In this document: positions 41,692-51,651 of the stretch, in pieces | How positions within the stretch are numbered: the stretch's first letter is position 1 | How the letters are laid out: every line of letters begins with the position of its first letter | DNA from: JAVXGM01 sp036657395 | GTDB taxonomy: Bacteria > Bacillota > Clostridia > Peptostreptococcales > Anaerovoracaceae | NCBI GenBank assembly: GCA_036657395.1 | Contig: JAVXGM010000005.1 | Span: forward strand, 1-64,000 | Direction of reading: 5' to 3' | Length of the DNA: 64,000 nt | Made by a program: the position numbers and the translations under genes | The notes under the pieces: model-generated | Seen by the model: only the letters and a program-made list of their open reading frames with translations | What the model was told of the DNA's origin: nothing | The model's database searches: none

Positions 41692-43587
41692 TTAGTCATT
41701 ATCATTTTCAAAGTCAATTGACTTTTTGATTGCCTGCTTGCCATCAAAAATGACAACTACTGTACCCTTGCCTTGTCCATCTAATTCCATCTCCTCGCCT
41801 CCATCACTTTTGGTTCTTTGTTGATTTGAGATTATATTTCGGGTTCCAAGTTCGTCAGAAAGGGTAACGGTCATATAGAAGACTTCATTTCTTGCCTTGG
41901 CAAAATCGATATAAAAATTTACTGCAGTTGGTTCCTTCTCACCCTGGCTCACTTTAATGTCTATTGTAGTCTTTCGATCTAGCTTTTCTCCTGAATCATA
42001 TTGTTGCCACATTACTTGATTTTCTTTATATGTGTCGCTGTCACCATAAGTTATTTCTCCTACAGTTAGTCCCGCATCAATGATAAGGGATTTTGCACTG
42101 TCAAAGTTTTTACCAATAAGATATGGCATATCTATCTTTTGCTTTGAAGCATCACTTACTACAACGTTTACCTTTGTTCCCTTGTTTATAGTCTGCCCTG
42201 ATCCTGGATCCTGCTCAATAATAACACCTTTTTCTTTATCACTTGGTGCTGATTCTATATCACCCAAAATAAATCCTTCTTTTTCAAGGGCAAGCTTCGC
42301 CTCTGACTTTTTCATTCCGGTAACCTTTGGTACTTCAGCCTGTCCAGGGCCTTTACTGATATTTACAGTAATGGTTGTCTTTCGTTTAGCCACACTGTTA
42401 GCCTCTGGAGTTTGAGAAACGATTTCTCCTTCTTTGGCTTTTATGTCAAAGACTTTCTCCCCTTCTACAACCGTGAAGTCCACTTTCTCTGCCACTTGCT
42501 GTGCTTCTACTAATGTATATCCTTTAAGATCTGGCACAGTTACATCTTCCCCACTAAATGCACCTAAAGCTGCGGCTACACCCACACCAATAAGCAATAC
42601 TGCCGCAATAATTGCAATAATTATTATTTTTTTCTTCTTGCTGACAGGTTTCTTTTGTCTATAGTCATCATCATCTTCTTCATCATAGTTTGAATTTAAC
42701 ATTGCCTTGTTTGGATCCTCTCGATCATCACTACCATTTGTAAATGTTGACCGTCCCACTACATTTCCTACAAATTGAAGGTTTTTTAGCTGGTCAATCA
42801 ATTCATCTGCTGATGCGTAACGATTTGCAGGGAGTTTATCTGTTGCCTTTAACACAACCTGTTCTAGTCCAGGTGGAATGCCTGATATTAGCTTTGATGG
42901 AGCCACCATTTCCCCATTAATATGCATAAGTGCAATATTCACCGGGTTTTCTCCATCATAAGGAACTCTCCCCGTAAGCATTTCATACATTACAATCCCT
43001 AAAGAATAAATGTCTGATTTCTCATCTACATATCCACCTCTAGCTTGTTCGGGAGAAAAGTAATGAACCGAACCCATGACTCCACCCGTATTTTCTACAA
43101 TCGTAGCAGAGTTCATCGCCTTGGCGATACCAAAATCAGTTATCTTAGCCACACCTGTATTTGTAATTAAGATATTATGAGGTTTCACATCTCGATGAAT
43201 GATGTAATTTTTATGGGCAAAACTTAATGCTGCTGCTATTTGCTGTGTGATTTCAATAGTTTCCTCATATGGTAATGCACCATCTTCTTTAATCACTTCG
43301 CTAAGGGTTTTTCCTTCAATTAGCTCCATAACAATATAGTGTATATTCCCTTCTTTTCCAACGTCGTAAATATTTACGATATTGGGATGGGATAAGCTGG
43401 CTGCGGCCTGGGATTCTCTCCTAAAACTTTCAATGAATTTATGATCATCCACAAATTCCGGTTTTAGAATCTTAATAGCCACGAATCTGTTAAGAAGTCT
43501 GCACTTGGCTTTATACACCACAGACATTCCACCTTCACCTATTTTCTCAAGAAGTTCATATCTTCCTGCTAATACTTTACTACTCAT
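41692..43587 (-). CDS. prkC: Serine/threonine protein kinase with PASTA domains
   Basis: 631 aa. The Hanks kinase (1-270) has GEGGMSVVYKA, K39, HRDVKPHN with D133, and DFG at 151. An acidic/lysine juxtamembrane region and one membrane helix (about 325-345) follow. Outside are three PASTA repeats (about 352-560; VPDLKGYTLVEAQQ, VPKVTGMKKSEAK, MPYLIGKNFDSAK) and a C-terminal beta domain of about 70 residues. It senses muropeptides or lipid II and controls wall metabolism, growth or germination. It is paired with stp 14 nt upstream. Confidence 0.95.
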   Translation of the reverse strand: MSSKVLAGRYELLEKIGEGGMSVVYKAKCRLLNRFVAIKILKPEFVDDHKFIESFRRESQAAASLSHPNIVNIYDVGKEGNIHYIVMELIEGKTLSEVIKEDGALPYEETIEITQQIAAALSFAHKNYIIHRDVKPHNILITNTGVAKITDFGIAKAMNSATIVENTGGVMGSVHYFSPEQARGGYVDEKSDIYSLGIVMYEMLTGRVPYDGENPVNIALMHINGEMVAPSKLISGIPPGLEQVVLKATDKLPANRYASADELIDQLKNLQFVGNVVGRSTFTNGSDDREDPNKAMLNSNYDEEDDDDYRQKKPVSKKKKIIIIAIIAAVLLIGVGVAAALGAFSGEDVTVPDLKGYTLVEAQQVAEKVDFTVVEGEKVFDIKAKEGEIVSQTPEANSVAKRKTTITVNISKGPGQAEVPKVTGMKKSEAKLALEKEGFILGDIESAPSDKEKGVIIEQDPGSGQTINKGTKVNVVVSDASKQKIDMPYLIGKNFDSAKSLIIDAGLTVGEITYGDSDTYKENQVMWQQYDSGEKLDRKTTIDIKVSQGEKEPTAVNFYIDFAKARNEVFYMTVTLSDELGTRNIISNQQRTKSDGGEEMELDGQGKGTVVVIFDGKQAIKKSIDFENDND

Positions 43588-43601
43588 CTATTTCCTCCAC
43601 G

Positions 43602-44330
43602 TTATATCTTCAAACAAACGACGGTAATATTATCTCTTCCACCGCATTTAATTGCTTCTTCCACTAAGGCCTCACACATATTAGACATTGTTTTCTTCTC
43701 ACTGATTATTTCCTCCAACTTGTCTTGAGAAACCTCTCCATAAAGTCCGTCAGAGCAAAGCATTACAATATCTTCTGGCTCCAATTGGCTTCGGTAGAAA
43801 TCTGCTTCCACCTCTTCATCTGCTCCTACCGCCCGAGTGATTACGTTCTTCTGTTCGTGTATCTCGGCTTCTTCTGTGGTGATCACTCCACTTTTTAAAA
43901 GTTCATTTACATAAGTATGATCTTCTGTAATTTGCGAAAGAACACCTGCCCTAAATAAGTATGCTCGACTGTCACCTACATTGGCAATATAAACTGTCTT
44001 ATCACGAATATATCCAATTACCACCGTAGTCGCCATGCCTCTTGTTACTTCATGAGTTTGTCCTCGTTCATAAATTTGTCTATTAACTGAGTTCAAGCAC
44101 TTGGCGAAATATTCATATATTCCATTATCATCTATGGTCTCATCAATTGAATTTTCCTTTACATACTCCGCTATTCCACATACCGCACTTCTGCTGGCGA
44201 TTTCTCCAGCATTGTTGCCTCCTACCCCATCAGCAACTACATAAACGTCATGGCTTGGCATAACAAAGCAGGCATCCTCATTATTTTCCCTAAGAGTTCC
44301 TGTACTACTTTTAAATCCTATTTGGCACAT
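43602..44330 (-). CDS. stp: PP2C-type serine/threonine phosphatase
   Basis: 242 aa. Metal ligands are in NEDACFV, VVADGVGGNNAGE, LCSDGLYGEV and GRDNITVV. It reverses PrkC phosphorylation; the adjacent order stp-prkC-rsgA-rpe is conserved in Firmicutes. The ATG at 44328-44330 has GATGAGG five nt upstream; a GTG two codons earlier is less likely. Confidence 0.95.
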   Translation of the reverse strand: MCQIGFKSSTGTLRENNEDACFVMPSHDVYVVADGVGGNNAGEIASRSAVCGIAEYVKENSIDETIDDNGIYEYFAKCLNSVNRQIYERGQTHEVTRGMATTVVIGYIRDKTVYIANVGDSRAYLFRAGVLSQITEDHTYVNELLKSGVITTEEAEIHEQKNVITRAVGADEEVEADFYRSQLEPEDIVMLCSDGLYGEVSQDKLEEIISEKKTMSNMCEALVEEAIKCGGRDNITVVCLKI

Positions 44331-44344
44331 ATACACCTCATCTT

Positions 44345-45640
44345 TTATCTCAACAGCCTATCGGCTTTCTTCATCACACAAATGAAAAATCCATCTGTAT
44401 TATTAACTTGTGGCATCAATTGTAATGCCTCAATTTTTTTAAACTGAGGATTCTTTCTAAGAAACGCCTCTACCACTCTCTGATTTTCATATGGATTAAT
44501 GGTACAAGTGCTATAGACTAAAGTACCACCTGGCTTTAAGTATTTAGAAGAAACTGATAAAATTGATAATTGTTTTTTTGGTAACAATTCCATCTCCTCA
44601 GTTTTTTCTTTATATTTAATTTCTGGTTTTCTACTCACTACGCCAAGCCCTGTACAAGGCGCATCCACCAAGACACAGTCTGCTTTTTCAACCATGGAAG
44701 AGTTTTCCCTAGTAGCGTCCCAACTTCTCGTCTCTACATTGGTAATTCCCAGTCTGTCTGCTTCTTTATCAATAAGGTCAAGTTTTCGCCTATAAATATC
44801 TGAGGCGATAATCTTACCTGTGTTGTTCATTCTTTCTGCAATTGCTAATGTTTTTCCTCCAGGTGCGGCGCAAACGTCCATAACTAAATCCCCATGTTTA
44901 GGATTTAACTTTTCTGCCGTAAGCTGTGAACTCTCATCCTGTATGGAAAATAAACCACGTTTATAAAGCTCCCCATCTATTACTCCACTACCCTTTATAT
45001 GTAGTGCATTTTGGCATAGTTTACCTTCTTCTACTTCAAAGCCCTTTGCCTCTAGTCTCTTTATAAGATCCGCCTTAATAACTTTCAGCCAGTTAAGCCT
45101 GATAGTAAGCTTTGGTGTCTGATTTCCCGCTTTAAGCATATCTTCCACAAATGAAACTGTATATTGCTCAAGCCACAATTCTATAATCCATGGCGCATAT
45201 GAATACTTAATTGATAAGTAATGAATCTCATTTTCACTTCTGTCCGGAAGTTTCATAGAGTATTTACGGTTTAAATAGCTTCTTAATACTCCATTGACAA
45301 ATCCATCTCTTCCCTTGCAATATTTTTTAGCGAGCAAAACGCTTTCATTTACTGCTGCGTATTCAGGAACAGAATCCATGTACCCTAATTGGTATAAACC
45401 CATGCGAATAACAGTTAAATCGCTGGCTTTAAGTGATGCCGCTCCTGTTGTCACTAGCTGATCAATATAACAGTCCAAAAGCAATTTGTTCTCAATAACA
45501 CCGTACGTCAATTCTCTGACAAACCCTTGTGAATTTGGGCTGTTACAAACAATTTGATGGTTAAGTGCAAGGTTTGAGTAGGATTTTTTAGACTCAATAT
45601 CCATCAAAGCCAAATAAGCAGTTTTCCTGTTAATATCCAT
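44345..45640 (-). CDS. rsmB: 16S rRNA (cytosine-967-C5) methyltransferase
   Basis: 431 aa. A NusB-like N-terminal RNA-binding domain (1-140) is followed by the Rossmann SAM domain with DVCAAPGGKTLAIAE. The two catalytic cysteines are in VDAPCTGLGVVSRKPE and VYSTCTINPYEN. The ATG at 45638-45640 is preferred over a GTG three codons upstream because of spacing from GGGAGC. It lies between the peptidase and stp. Confidence 0.94.
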   Translation of the reverse strand: MDINRKTAYLALMDIESKKSYSNLALNHQIVCNSPNSQGFVRELTYGVIENKLLLDCYIDQLVTTGAASLKASDLTVIRMGLYQLGYMDSVPEYAAVNESVLLAKKYCKGRDGFVNGVLRSYLNRKYSMKLPDRSENEIHYLSIKYSYAPWIIELWLEQYTVSFVEDMLKAGNQTPKLTIRLNWLKVIKADLIKRLEAKGFEVEEGKLCQNALHIKGSGVIDGELYKRGLFSIQDESSQLTAEKLNPKHGDLVMDVCAAPGGKTLAIAERMNNTGKIIASDIYRRKLDLIDKEADRLGITNVETRSWDATRENSSMVEKADCVLVDAPCTGLGVVSRKPEIKYKEKTEEMELLPKKQLSILSVSSKYLKPGGTLVYSTCTINPYENQRVVEAFLRKNPQFKKIEALQLMPQVNNTDGFFICVMKKADRLLR

Positions 45641-45641
45641 T

Positions 45642-46346
45642 TTAATCACGCTCCCTGATCAATAAAATTCTCACTAAGCTGGCTACTGCACTAGCAAGTG
45701 CCGCTACATATGTCATGGCTGCAGCTGAAAGGACTTTCTTTGCCCCTACCAGCTCTCCATCGGTTACAATATTTAAATCCTGTAATTGTTTAGTTGCTCT
45801 CTTGCTTGCATTAAGCTCCACAGGTAAGGTAATCAAATGAAAAATGACCACACCTGCAAAAAAGAAAATGCCTAAATCGAAAATAAAGTTTCCTGCAGTT
45901 GCTCGACCTAAGTTTCCAACTAGTATCCCAATTATTAGCAGTGGCCAAGATAACATTGAAACAATATTTACAACAGGGGCAATAGCGTTTCTAATAGAAA
46001 GGAAAGCGTAGCCTACGCCATGTTGAATCGCATGGCCTGACTCATGAGCAGCAATGCTTACTGCTGCAATACTTGTGCCGTTATATACATCGGCAGAAAG
46101 TCGCATCACCCTTTGTCTTGGGTCATAATGATCAGTCAGTCTTCCTTTTGTCATTTCAATTTTCACATTTTGTAGTCCGTTAGCATCTAATACTTTCCGT
46201 GCTGCCTGGTCTCCTGATATATTGTTCCTATTTTGCACCGCTGAAAATGTATTGTAAGCCTTGTTTACTTTCCGCTGTGCAATTACGGCGAAAAGCATTG
46301 CTGGTATTAAAATAATAATGGTTGGGTCAAACATTCCAAAATACAT
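45642..46346 (-). CDS. Neutral zinc metallopeptidase, YugP type
   Basis: 234 aa membrane protein with four hydrophobic segments. The zinc motif HESGHAIQH is near residue 105, and RLSADVYNGTSIAAVSIAAHE around it is typical of the DUF2268/YugP family. The catalytic site faces the cytosol or membrane; natural substrate unknown. A gene of this type is often found in this position between fmt and rsmB. Start set by AAAAGGAG at 8 nt. Confidence 0.88.
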   Translation of the reverse strand: MYFGMFDPTIIILIPAMLFAVIAQRKVNKAYNTFSAVQNRNNISGDQAARKVLDANGLQNVKIEMTKGRLTDHYDPRQRVMRLSADVYNGTSIAAVSIAAHESGHAIQHGVGYAFLSIRNAIAPVVNIVSMLSWPLLIIGILVGNLGRATAGNFIFDLGIFFFAGVVIFHLITLPVELNASKRATKQLQDLNIVTDGELVGAKKVLSAAAMTYVAALASAVASLVRILLIRERD

Positions 46347-46387
46347 ATTTTGTCTCCTTTTTTCCAATTGTCATTAATCAGTTCATT

Positions 46388-47317
46388 TTACCCTAAAACT
46401 GCACCAATTTCAATGATATTCCCTTTTAAATAATCTTTCACGGCTACCCGTTTCTTCCCTGCAACCTGAATGACCTTGGCAATAAGTGTTTTTCCTCCGG
46501 CTGAAATCTCAATACCTTCATCACTCACCTTGGTAATGGTACCAATAGGTTTGTCATTTCTCGCCTCTGAAGCTTCCGCCTGCCAAATCTTAAATATCTG
46601 ATCCTTATAGGATGTAAAGGCCCCTGGCCAAGGATCAAAAGCACGAATCAAGCGTTCAATTTGTACTGGTGACTTGGTGAAATCTATTTTTCCGTCTTTT
46701 TTGTTAATCATAGGCGCATAGGTTGCTAATTGGTCATCCTGTTTTACGGGAGTAATGCTGTTACTTTCAAGCTGTGGCAAAGTTTCCACAAGAAGCTGTG
46801 CTCCTAATATAGACAGTTCATCATGAAGCTGTGCACCATTCTTTTTCTCTACATAGGTTGCTTTTGCAGCAAGCATGGCGCCTGTGTCTAGGCCTTCCTC
46901 CATATACATCATAGTAATTCCCGTTTTTTCTTCACCATCTAAAATGGATCTTTGTATCGGCGCTGCACCACGATATTTAGGAAGTAAAGATCCGTGAATA
47001 TTGATACATCCTAAAGGTGGAATGTCTAGAATTTCCTTAGGAAGAATCTTCCCGTAGGCTGCAACTACAATAACATCTGGAGCATATTTCTTAAGAAGTG
47101 ATATAAACTCCCCATTATTTTTTATTTTTTCTGGCTGCAAGACTTCTATACCTAATTCTATGGCCTTTTCCTTAACTGGGGTGAATTTAACCTTTTTTCC
47201 ACGGTCTCTAACAGCATCTGGCTGTGAAATCACATATCCTATTTCGTAAGATTCTTTGGCCAAAGCTTCAAGAGGAGGTACGGCAAAATCTGGAGTTCCC
47301 ATATATACAACTTTCAT
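46388..47317 (-). CDS. fmt: Methionyl-tRNA formyltransferase
   Basis: 309 aa. VVYMGTPDFAVPPLEAL at the N-terminus, the catalytic GCINIHGSLLPKYRGAAPIQ and GITMMYMEEGLDTG. It formylates initiator Met-tRNA. It lies 2 nt after def. Confidence 0.96.
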   Translation of the reverse strand: MKVVYMGTPDFAVPPLEALAKESYEIGYVISQPDAVRDRGKKVKFTPVKEKAIELGIEVLQPEKIKNNGEFISLLKKYAPDVIVVAAYGKILPKEILDIPPLGCINIHGSLLPKYRGAAPIQRSILDGEEKTGITMMYMEEGLDTGAMLAAKATYVEKKNGAQLHDELSILGAQLLVETLPQLESNSITPVKQDDQLATYAPMINKKDGKIDFTKSPVQIERLIRAFDPWPGAFTSYKDQIFKIWQAEASEARNDKPIGTITKVSDEGIEISAGGKTLIAKVIQVAGKKRVAVKDYLKGNIIEIGAVLG

Positions 47318-47319
47318 AG

Positions 47320-47796
47320 CTATTCCTCTTCTTCTGGGTTAGTAACCTGATATATATTTTCTGCTTTATCTATAAACAAGATCCCTTCTAGGTGGTCAAA
47401 TTCATGGCAAGCTACAACAGCCTCAAAGTCTTCAAAAATCTTTTGTTGCTGTTTTCCATTTTCATCAAGATACTTAATCTCAATTGTGGCTGGCCGTTTC
47501 ACAGACCCTGTATAGCCAGGAACGCTAAGACAGCCTTCTTCGCTTTCTTGTTCTCCCTCCATTTTTATAATTTCAGGATTAACCATTTTATATACAGTTC
47601 CCTGTTCTGGTTCTGCTACAATCATTCTCCTCATAATTCCAACCTGTGGTGATGCAAGACCTACTCCGTCTGCTTGTCTCATAGTTTCCACCATATCGTC
47701 TAAAATCATACGAATATGGTCCGTAACTTGATCCACTTCCTTACAATGCTTCCTTAGAATTTCGTCGCCCTCTAAAACTATGTTTCTTAATGCCAT
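47320..47796 (-). CDS. def: Peptide deformylase
   Basis: 158 aa. Motif 1 is GVGLASPQVG (Ser where Ala is usual), motif 2 EGCLSVPG with the metal Cys, motif 3 HEFDHLEG with two His ligands and the catalytic Glu. It removes the formyl group that Fmt adds. It lies between priA and fmt. Confidence 0.96.
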   Translation of the reverse strand: MALRNIVLEGDEILRKHCKEVDQVTDHIRMILDDMVETMRQADGVGLASPQVGIMRRMIVAEPEQGTVYKMVNPEIIKMEGEQESEEGCLSVPGYTGSVKRPATIEIKYLDENGKQQQKIFEDFEAVVACHEFDHLEGILFIDKAENIYQVTNPEEEE

Positions 47797-47811
47797 TTTT
47801 TTCCTCCTGTT

Positions 47812-49827
47812 TTACGCAAAGCTATATGGGTTAAAATCTATTGAAACCTCATATCCCTTTTTTTTAACTTCTAACTCTTTTCCTTTGATTTTCATCAATA
47901 CTTCTGTGTACTGCTCCCGCTTACCTAATGGGCACTTGACTAGCAGACCGTATCGATAAGTTTCTTTTATTTTATTTCTATATGCTTGTTGGGGTGGGAG
48001 AATGTTTTCCGCCTCCCGACTGCCCAGCTGTGTCAGTAAAGTTCTATACCAATTTTCTGCCGCCCCCTTTGCTGCTGCTTCTTGTTTCCCAGTAAATACA
48101 AGTTGAATTAAATCGCCAAATGGGGGGTATTTCATGTAATTTCTCAGCATTATCTCTGTTTCATAAAATTTCTTATAATCCTGCTGTGCTGCTAAAGAAA
48201 TCGCATAATTATCCGGCGCATATGCTTGTATTATTACCTTACCTTCTTTGTCGCCTCTACCTGCCCTGCCTGAGGCTTGGGTGATTAGCTGAAAAGTTTG
48301 CTCCGGTGACCTGAAATCTGGAATGTTTAAAGAAACATCAGCCGATACGATTCCAACAAGCCCTACATTTCGAAAGTCAAGACCCTTGGCCACTAGCTGT
48401 GTACCAATCAATATGTCTATTCTCCCCTTTTTCACGTCATTTAATAACTTATTCAATGATCCTTTTGCCTTAACTGCATCTAAATCCAGTCTGGCGACTT
48501 TAGCCTCTGGAAAAAGTTCCTTACAAGACTCTTCCACCTGCTCCGTTCCAACCCCAAAATATCGTATGTATTTGCTGCCGCATTCTGGGCATATTCTCGA
48601 TGGAACTTTCGTATATCCACAATAGTGGCAAATTGCTTTGCCTGTATTCTTATGGTATGTCAGCGACACACCACAATGGGGACATTTATCTACATACCCA
48701 CATTCTCTACATGATATAAATGTGGAGTATCCTCGTCTATTGAGGAATAAAATAATTTGCTGCTTTTCGCCTAGGGCAACACCCATGGCATGATGGAGAT
48801 CTCTGCTAAACATGGTTTTGTTCCCTGCTCGCAGCTCCTTTCTCATGTCTACAACGTCCACCTTAGGCAAAGGAACTTCATTATATCTTTTTGTTAATTC
48901 CAGTTTTTCATATATACCCTTTTCCGCCCTATGATAGGATGAAATTGACGGTGTCGCACTTCCCAGTACCAAAATCCCTTTATGGGCCATAAGTCGCTTT
49001 ATAGCCACTTCCACCGTGTCATATTTAGGGGACATATCCGACTTGTATGTACTTTCATGTTCCTCGTCTAAAATGATAATTCCAATGTTTTTTAAAGGTG
49101 CAAACACTGCTGATCTTGCCCCGATGACAATTTTCACCTTGTCTGCTCTAATTCTAGTCCACTCGTCATATCGCTCTCTTAAAGTTAGTTTACTGTGAAG
49201 GACTGCAATATTTTCCCCTCCAAAACGATAAATAAATCTATCTATGATCTGAGTTGTCAAAGAAATCTCTGGTACTAGCATAATAGCCGTTTTACCCGCT
49301 TTAAGGGATCCGTCAATGGCTTGCATATAAACTTCCGTTTTGCCACTACCTGTAATCCCATGTAATAAAAATCGCTTATGTTCATTCTTTTTTGTTGCTT
49401 CCAAAATAGGAATCAATACCTGCTTTTGTTCCTGTGTAAGCTCCTTTATATTCTGGTTCTCTCCCTCTGCTCCTTTATATGGATTTTTTTCTTTTCCCGC
49501 TTTGGGTTTCTTCCCTACAGGGGTAAAGCATTTTATAGCATCAATGTATCTACACAAATACCGTTTTTTCATCCAAATGCATGTGTCTAACATCTCCTGG
49601 GTAAGAGAAATATCAGGGTCAATTTCCTCAATATATTTTAATCGTTTAAATTCCTGTTCTGGCTCATCCATCACTTGAAATACATAGGCCTCCCACAATT
49701 TTTTTCCAAGACCAAATGTTACATATACCTTTTTGCCCGGACAAATATCTTCCTGGGTAGTTCCATAAGTGTAAAGCATGTCTGTATAGTCGCTTTTATT
49801 ATCAATTGCTATATTTACGTATTTCAT
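47812..49827 (-). CDS. priA: Primosomal protein N', replication restart helicase
   Basis: 671 aa, somewhat shorter than the usual 730-800. It keeps an N-terminal DNA-binding part, Walker A GITGSGKTEVYM, DEEH box, GSATPS, and the zinc-binding insert with eight cysteines (CRECGYVDKCPHCG; CHYCGYTK; CPECGSKYI), then GTQLVAKGLDF and QASGRAGR. It reloads DnaB at stalled forks. It lies 15 bp from def. Confidence 0.95.
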   Translation of the reverse strand: MKYVNIAIDNKSDYTDMLYTYGTTQEDICPGKKVYVTFGLGKKLWEAYVFQVMDEPEQEFKRLKYIEEIDPDISLTQEMLDTCIWMKKRYLCRYIDAIKCFTPVGKKPKAGKEKNPYKGAEGENQNIKELTQEQKQVLIPILEATKKNEHKRFLLHGITGSGKTEVYMQAIDGSLKAGKTAIMLVPEISLTTQIIDRFIYRFGGENIAVLHSKLTLRERYDEWTRIRADKVKIVIGARSAVFAPLKNIGIIILDEEHESTYKSDMSPKYDTVEVAIKRLMAHKGILVLGSATPSISSYHRAEKGIYEKLELTKRYNEVPLPKVDVVDMRKELRAGNKTMFSRDLHHAMGVALGEKQQIILFLNRRGYSTFISCRECGYVDKCPHCGVSLTYHKNTGKAICHYCGYTKVPSRICPECGSKYIRYFGVGTEQVEESCKELFPEAKVARLDLDAVKAKGSLNKLLNDVKKGRIDILIGTQLVAKGLDFRNVGLVGIVSADVSLNIPDFRSPEQTFQLITQASGRAGRGDKEGKVIIQAYAPDNYAISLAAQQDYKKFYETEIMLRNYMKYPPFGDLIQLVFTGKQEAAAKGAAENWYRTLLTQLGSREAENILPPQQAYRNKIKETYRYGLLVKCPLGKREQYTEVLMKIKGKELEVKKKGYEVSIDFNPYSFA

Positions 49828-49838
49828 TTAGTCCTTTC

Positions 49839-50849
49839 TTATAATAAGAATATGTTGTTTTCCTTGCAAGCCTTAATTATATCATCCTGCCAGATAGATA
49901 CCTGAACCTCTCCAATATGAGCTTTTCTAAGAAATAGCATACAAAGTCTACTCTGGCCGATACCCCCACCAATAGTGTATGGAAGTTCTTTGTTCAGCAC
50001 CATGCTATGAAAATCCTTAAAACGTCTATCCTCTGCTCCTGCTTCCTTTAATTGTTTTGCCATTGCTTCTTCATCTACTCTGATTCCCATGGAAGAAATT
50101 TCAAAGGCTAAACCTAATATTTCATTCCACAGAATAATATCTCCATTTAATTCCCAATCGTCATAGTCTGGAGCTCTGCCGTCGTGGCTCTCCCCCGATT
50201 TGAGTTTCCCACCGATTTTCATGATGAAAACAGCCTTCTTCTCCTTGGTAATTAAAGTTTCTCTTTCCTTTCCAGTCTTCCCTGGATACATATCTTCCAG
50301 TTCCTGAGATGTCACAAAAAAAATTTCATTTGGCATCTCTGTACGTAAATCTCTGTACAACCGATTCACATAATCGCTTAGGTTTTTAATAGCTCCATAT
50401 AAAACATTCACTGTATCTTTAAGATATTTTTCCGTTCTATCTTCTTTGGTTATTACTTTTTCCCAATCCCACTGATCCACATAAATTGAGTGAAGATTAT
50501 CTAGCTCTTCATCTCTCCTAATTGCGTTCATGTCTGTATAAATACCATTTCCCGGTTGAATTTCATACTTGCCTAAAGCCATTCTCTTCCACTTGGCAAG
50601 GGATTGAACAATTTCAACTGTTTTTTCATCCATGTCTTTTACTGTGAAGTTAACTGTACGCTCTACTCCATTTAGATTATCATTCAACCCAGTTTCCGGA
50701 TCTACAAAAAGTGGTGCTGATATTCTTCGCAAACTCAGACCATATGCTAGTTCCTGCTGAAAAAAATCCTTTATCTTTTTAATTGCCCTCTGACTTTCCA
50801 TAAAGTCAATTTTTGGGGAATAATTTTGTGGTATCATTAATTTTGCCAT
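49839..50849 (-). CDS. asnA: Aspartate-ammonia ligase
   Basis: 336 aa. It resembles class II aminoacyl-tRNA synthetase catalytic cores: FFQQELAYGLSLRRISAP, NDNLNGVERTV, DQWDWEKVI and GGGIGQSRLCM. It makes asparagine from aspartate and ammonia with ATP. The start at 50847-50849, after GGGAAGGAGA, follows the queH stop directly; a longer frame would run inside queH. Confidence 0.95.
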   Translation of the reverse strand: MAKLMIPQNYSPKIDFMESQRAIKKIKDFFQQELAYGLSLRRISAPLFVDPETGLNDNLNGVERTVNFTVKDMDEKTVEIVQSLAKWKRMALGKYEIQPGNGIYTDMNAIRRDEELDNLHSIYVDQWDWEKVITKEDRTEKYLKDTVNVLYGAIKNLSDYVNRLYRDLRTEMPNEIFFVTSQELEDMYPGKTGKERETLITKEKKAVFIMKIGGKLKSGESHDGRAPDYDDWELNGDIILWNEILGLAFEISSMGIRVDEEAMAKQLKEAGAEDRRFKDFHSMVLNKELPYTIGGGIGQSRLCMLFLRKAHIGEVQVSIWQDDIIKACKENNIFLL

Positions 50850-50850
50850 T

Positions 50851-51522
50851 CTATCTATCTCCTTCCCAATTCGAATATTCACATCCGCAATAGTTCTGCC
50901 TATATAGTTGATACTCTTTGGAAAGTACCACGCTTCGTTTAAATCCATTTTTCTTCTTAAAGTCTCGATCTAAAAAGGTCAATCCATATTTTATGCCTAG
51001 TCGCTTTCCAATCCCTGTGATTATCTCATAGTTTTTATGTGGGCTAACTGTAAGGGTTGTTGCAAAGTAGTCGTAAGCCAATAATTTAGCATATTCAACG
51101 GTTTTTTCAAGTCGCTGCAAAAAACAGATTTGACAACGCCTACCACCTTCTGGTTGGTCTTCTAGGCCACTGACTAATTTGTAAAAGGCTTTTGGCTCAT
51201 AATGGCCCTCTTTAAATGAAATTTTATCCTTTGGAGGTAAACTTTCATTGTATTGTTTGATAAACAAAATCTGTGTTTCTTTTCTCTTTTGATATTCTTC
51301 TGGATTTGTAATACAAGGATTATAAAAGAATACTGTAATTTGAAATTCCTCTATCAATCTTTCGATGACTGCTGTACTACAAGGCCCACAGCAACTGTGA
51401 AGTAATAGGGCTGGTTTTTGTGTCATATCAGAAAAGCTTTTTAAATTAGACAATGGATTCGGTTGTCCAAGATTCTTATTAAAATTATCTATTGATGGAT
51501 TTAAGCTCTTTTTTTCTGTCAT
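50851..51522 (-). CDS. queH: Epoxyqueuosine reductase QueH
   Basis: 223 aa. The DUF208 signature is intact: SCCGPCS, CQICFLQRLEKT, TTLTVSPHKN and YCGCEYS, giving the cysteines for the 4Fe-4S cluster and a second metal. It reduces epoxyqueuosine to queuosine in tRNA. Other que genes are not in the window. It is the first gene after the promoter at 51571-51598. Confidence 0.92.
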   Translation of the reverse strand: MTEKKSLNPSIDNFNKNLGQPNPLSNLKSFSDMTQKPALLLHSCCGPCSTAVIERLIEEFQITVFFYNPCITNPEEYQKRKETQILFIKQYNESLPPKDKISFKEGHYEPKAFYKLVSGLEDQPEGGRRCQICFLQRLEKTVEYAKLLAYDYFATTLTVSPHKNYEIITGIGKRLGIKYGLTFLDRDFKKKNGFKRSVVLSKEYQLYRQNYCGCEYSNWEGDR

Positions 51523-51570
51523 TAAACTCCCTGCTTTCTTCAAGTTTTTTGTTCACATTCTCAATTTTTT

Positions 51571-51598
51571 ATTATATCATATAATCAAGTTGGTGCAA
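51571..51598 (-). promoter_or_regulatory. Promoter of the queH-asnA-priA operon
   Basis: Minus strand: -35 TTGCAC (51593-51598), 16-bp spacer, perfect -10 TATAAT (51571-51576). A TATAAT also occurs on the plus strand at 51580-51585 toward the radical SAM gene, with no good -35, so the two start regions overlap. Confidence 0.6.
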
Positions 51599-51651
51599 GC
51601 AGTGAATTATCCTGACTTACGGATTATTTCAATTGAAAGGTAACATATCTT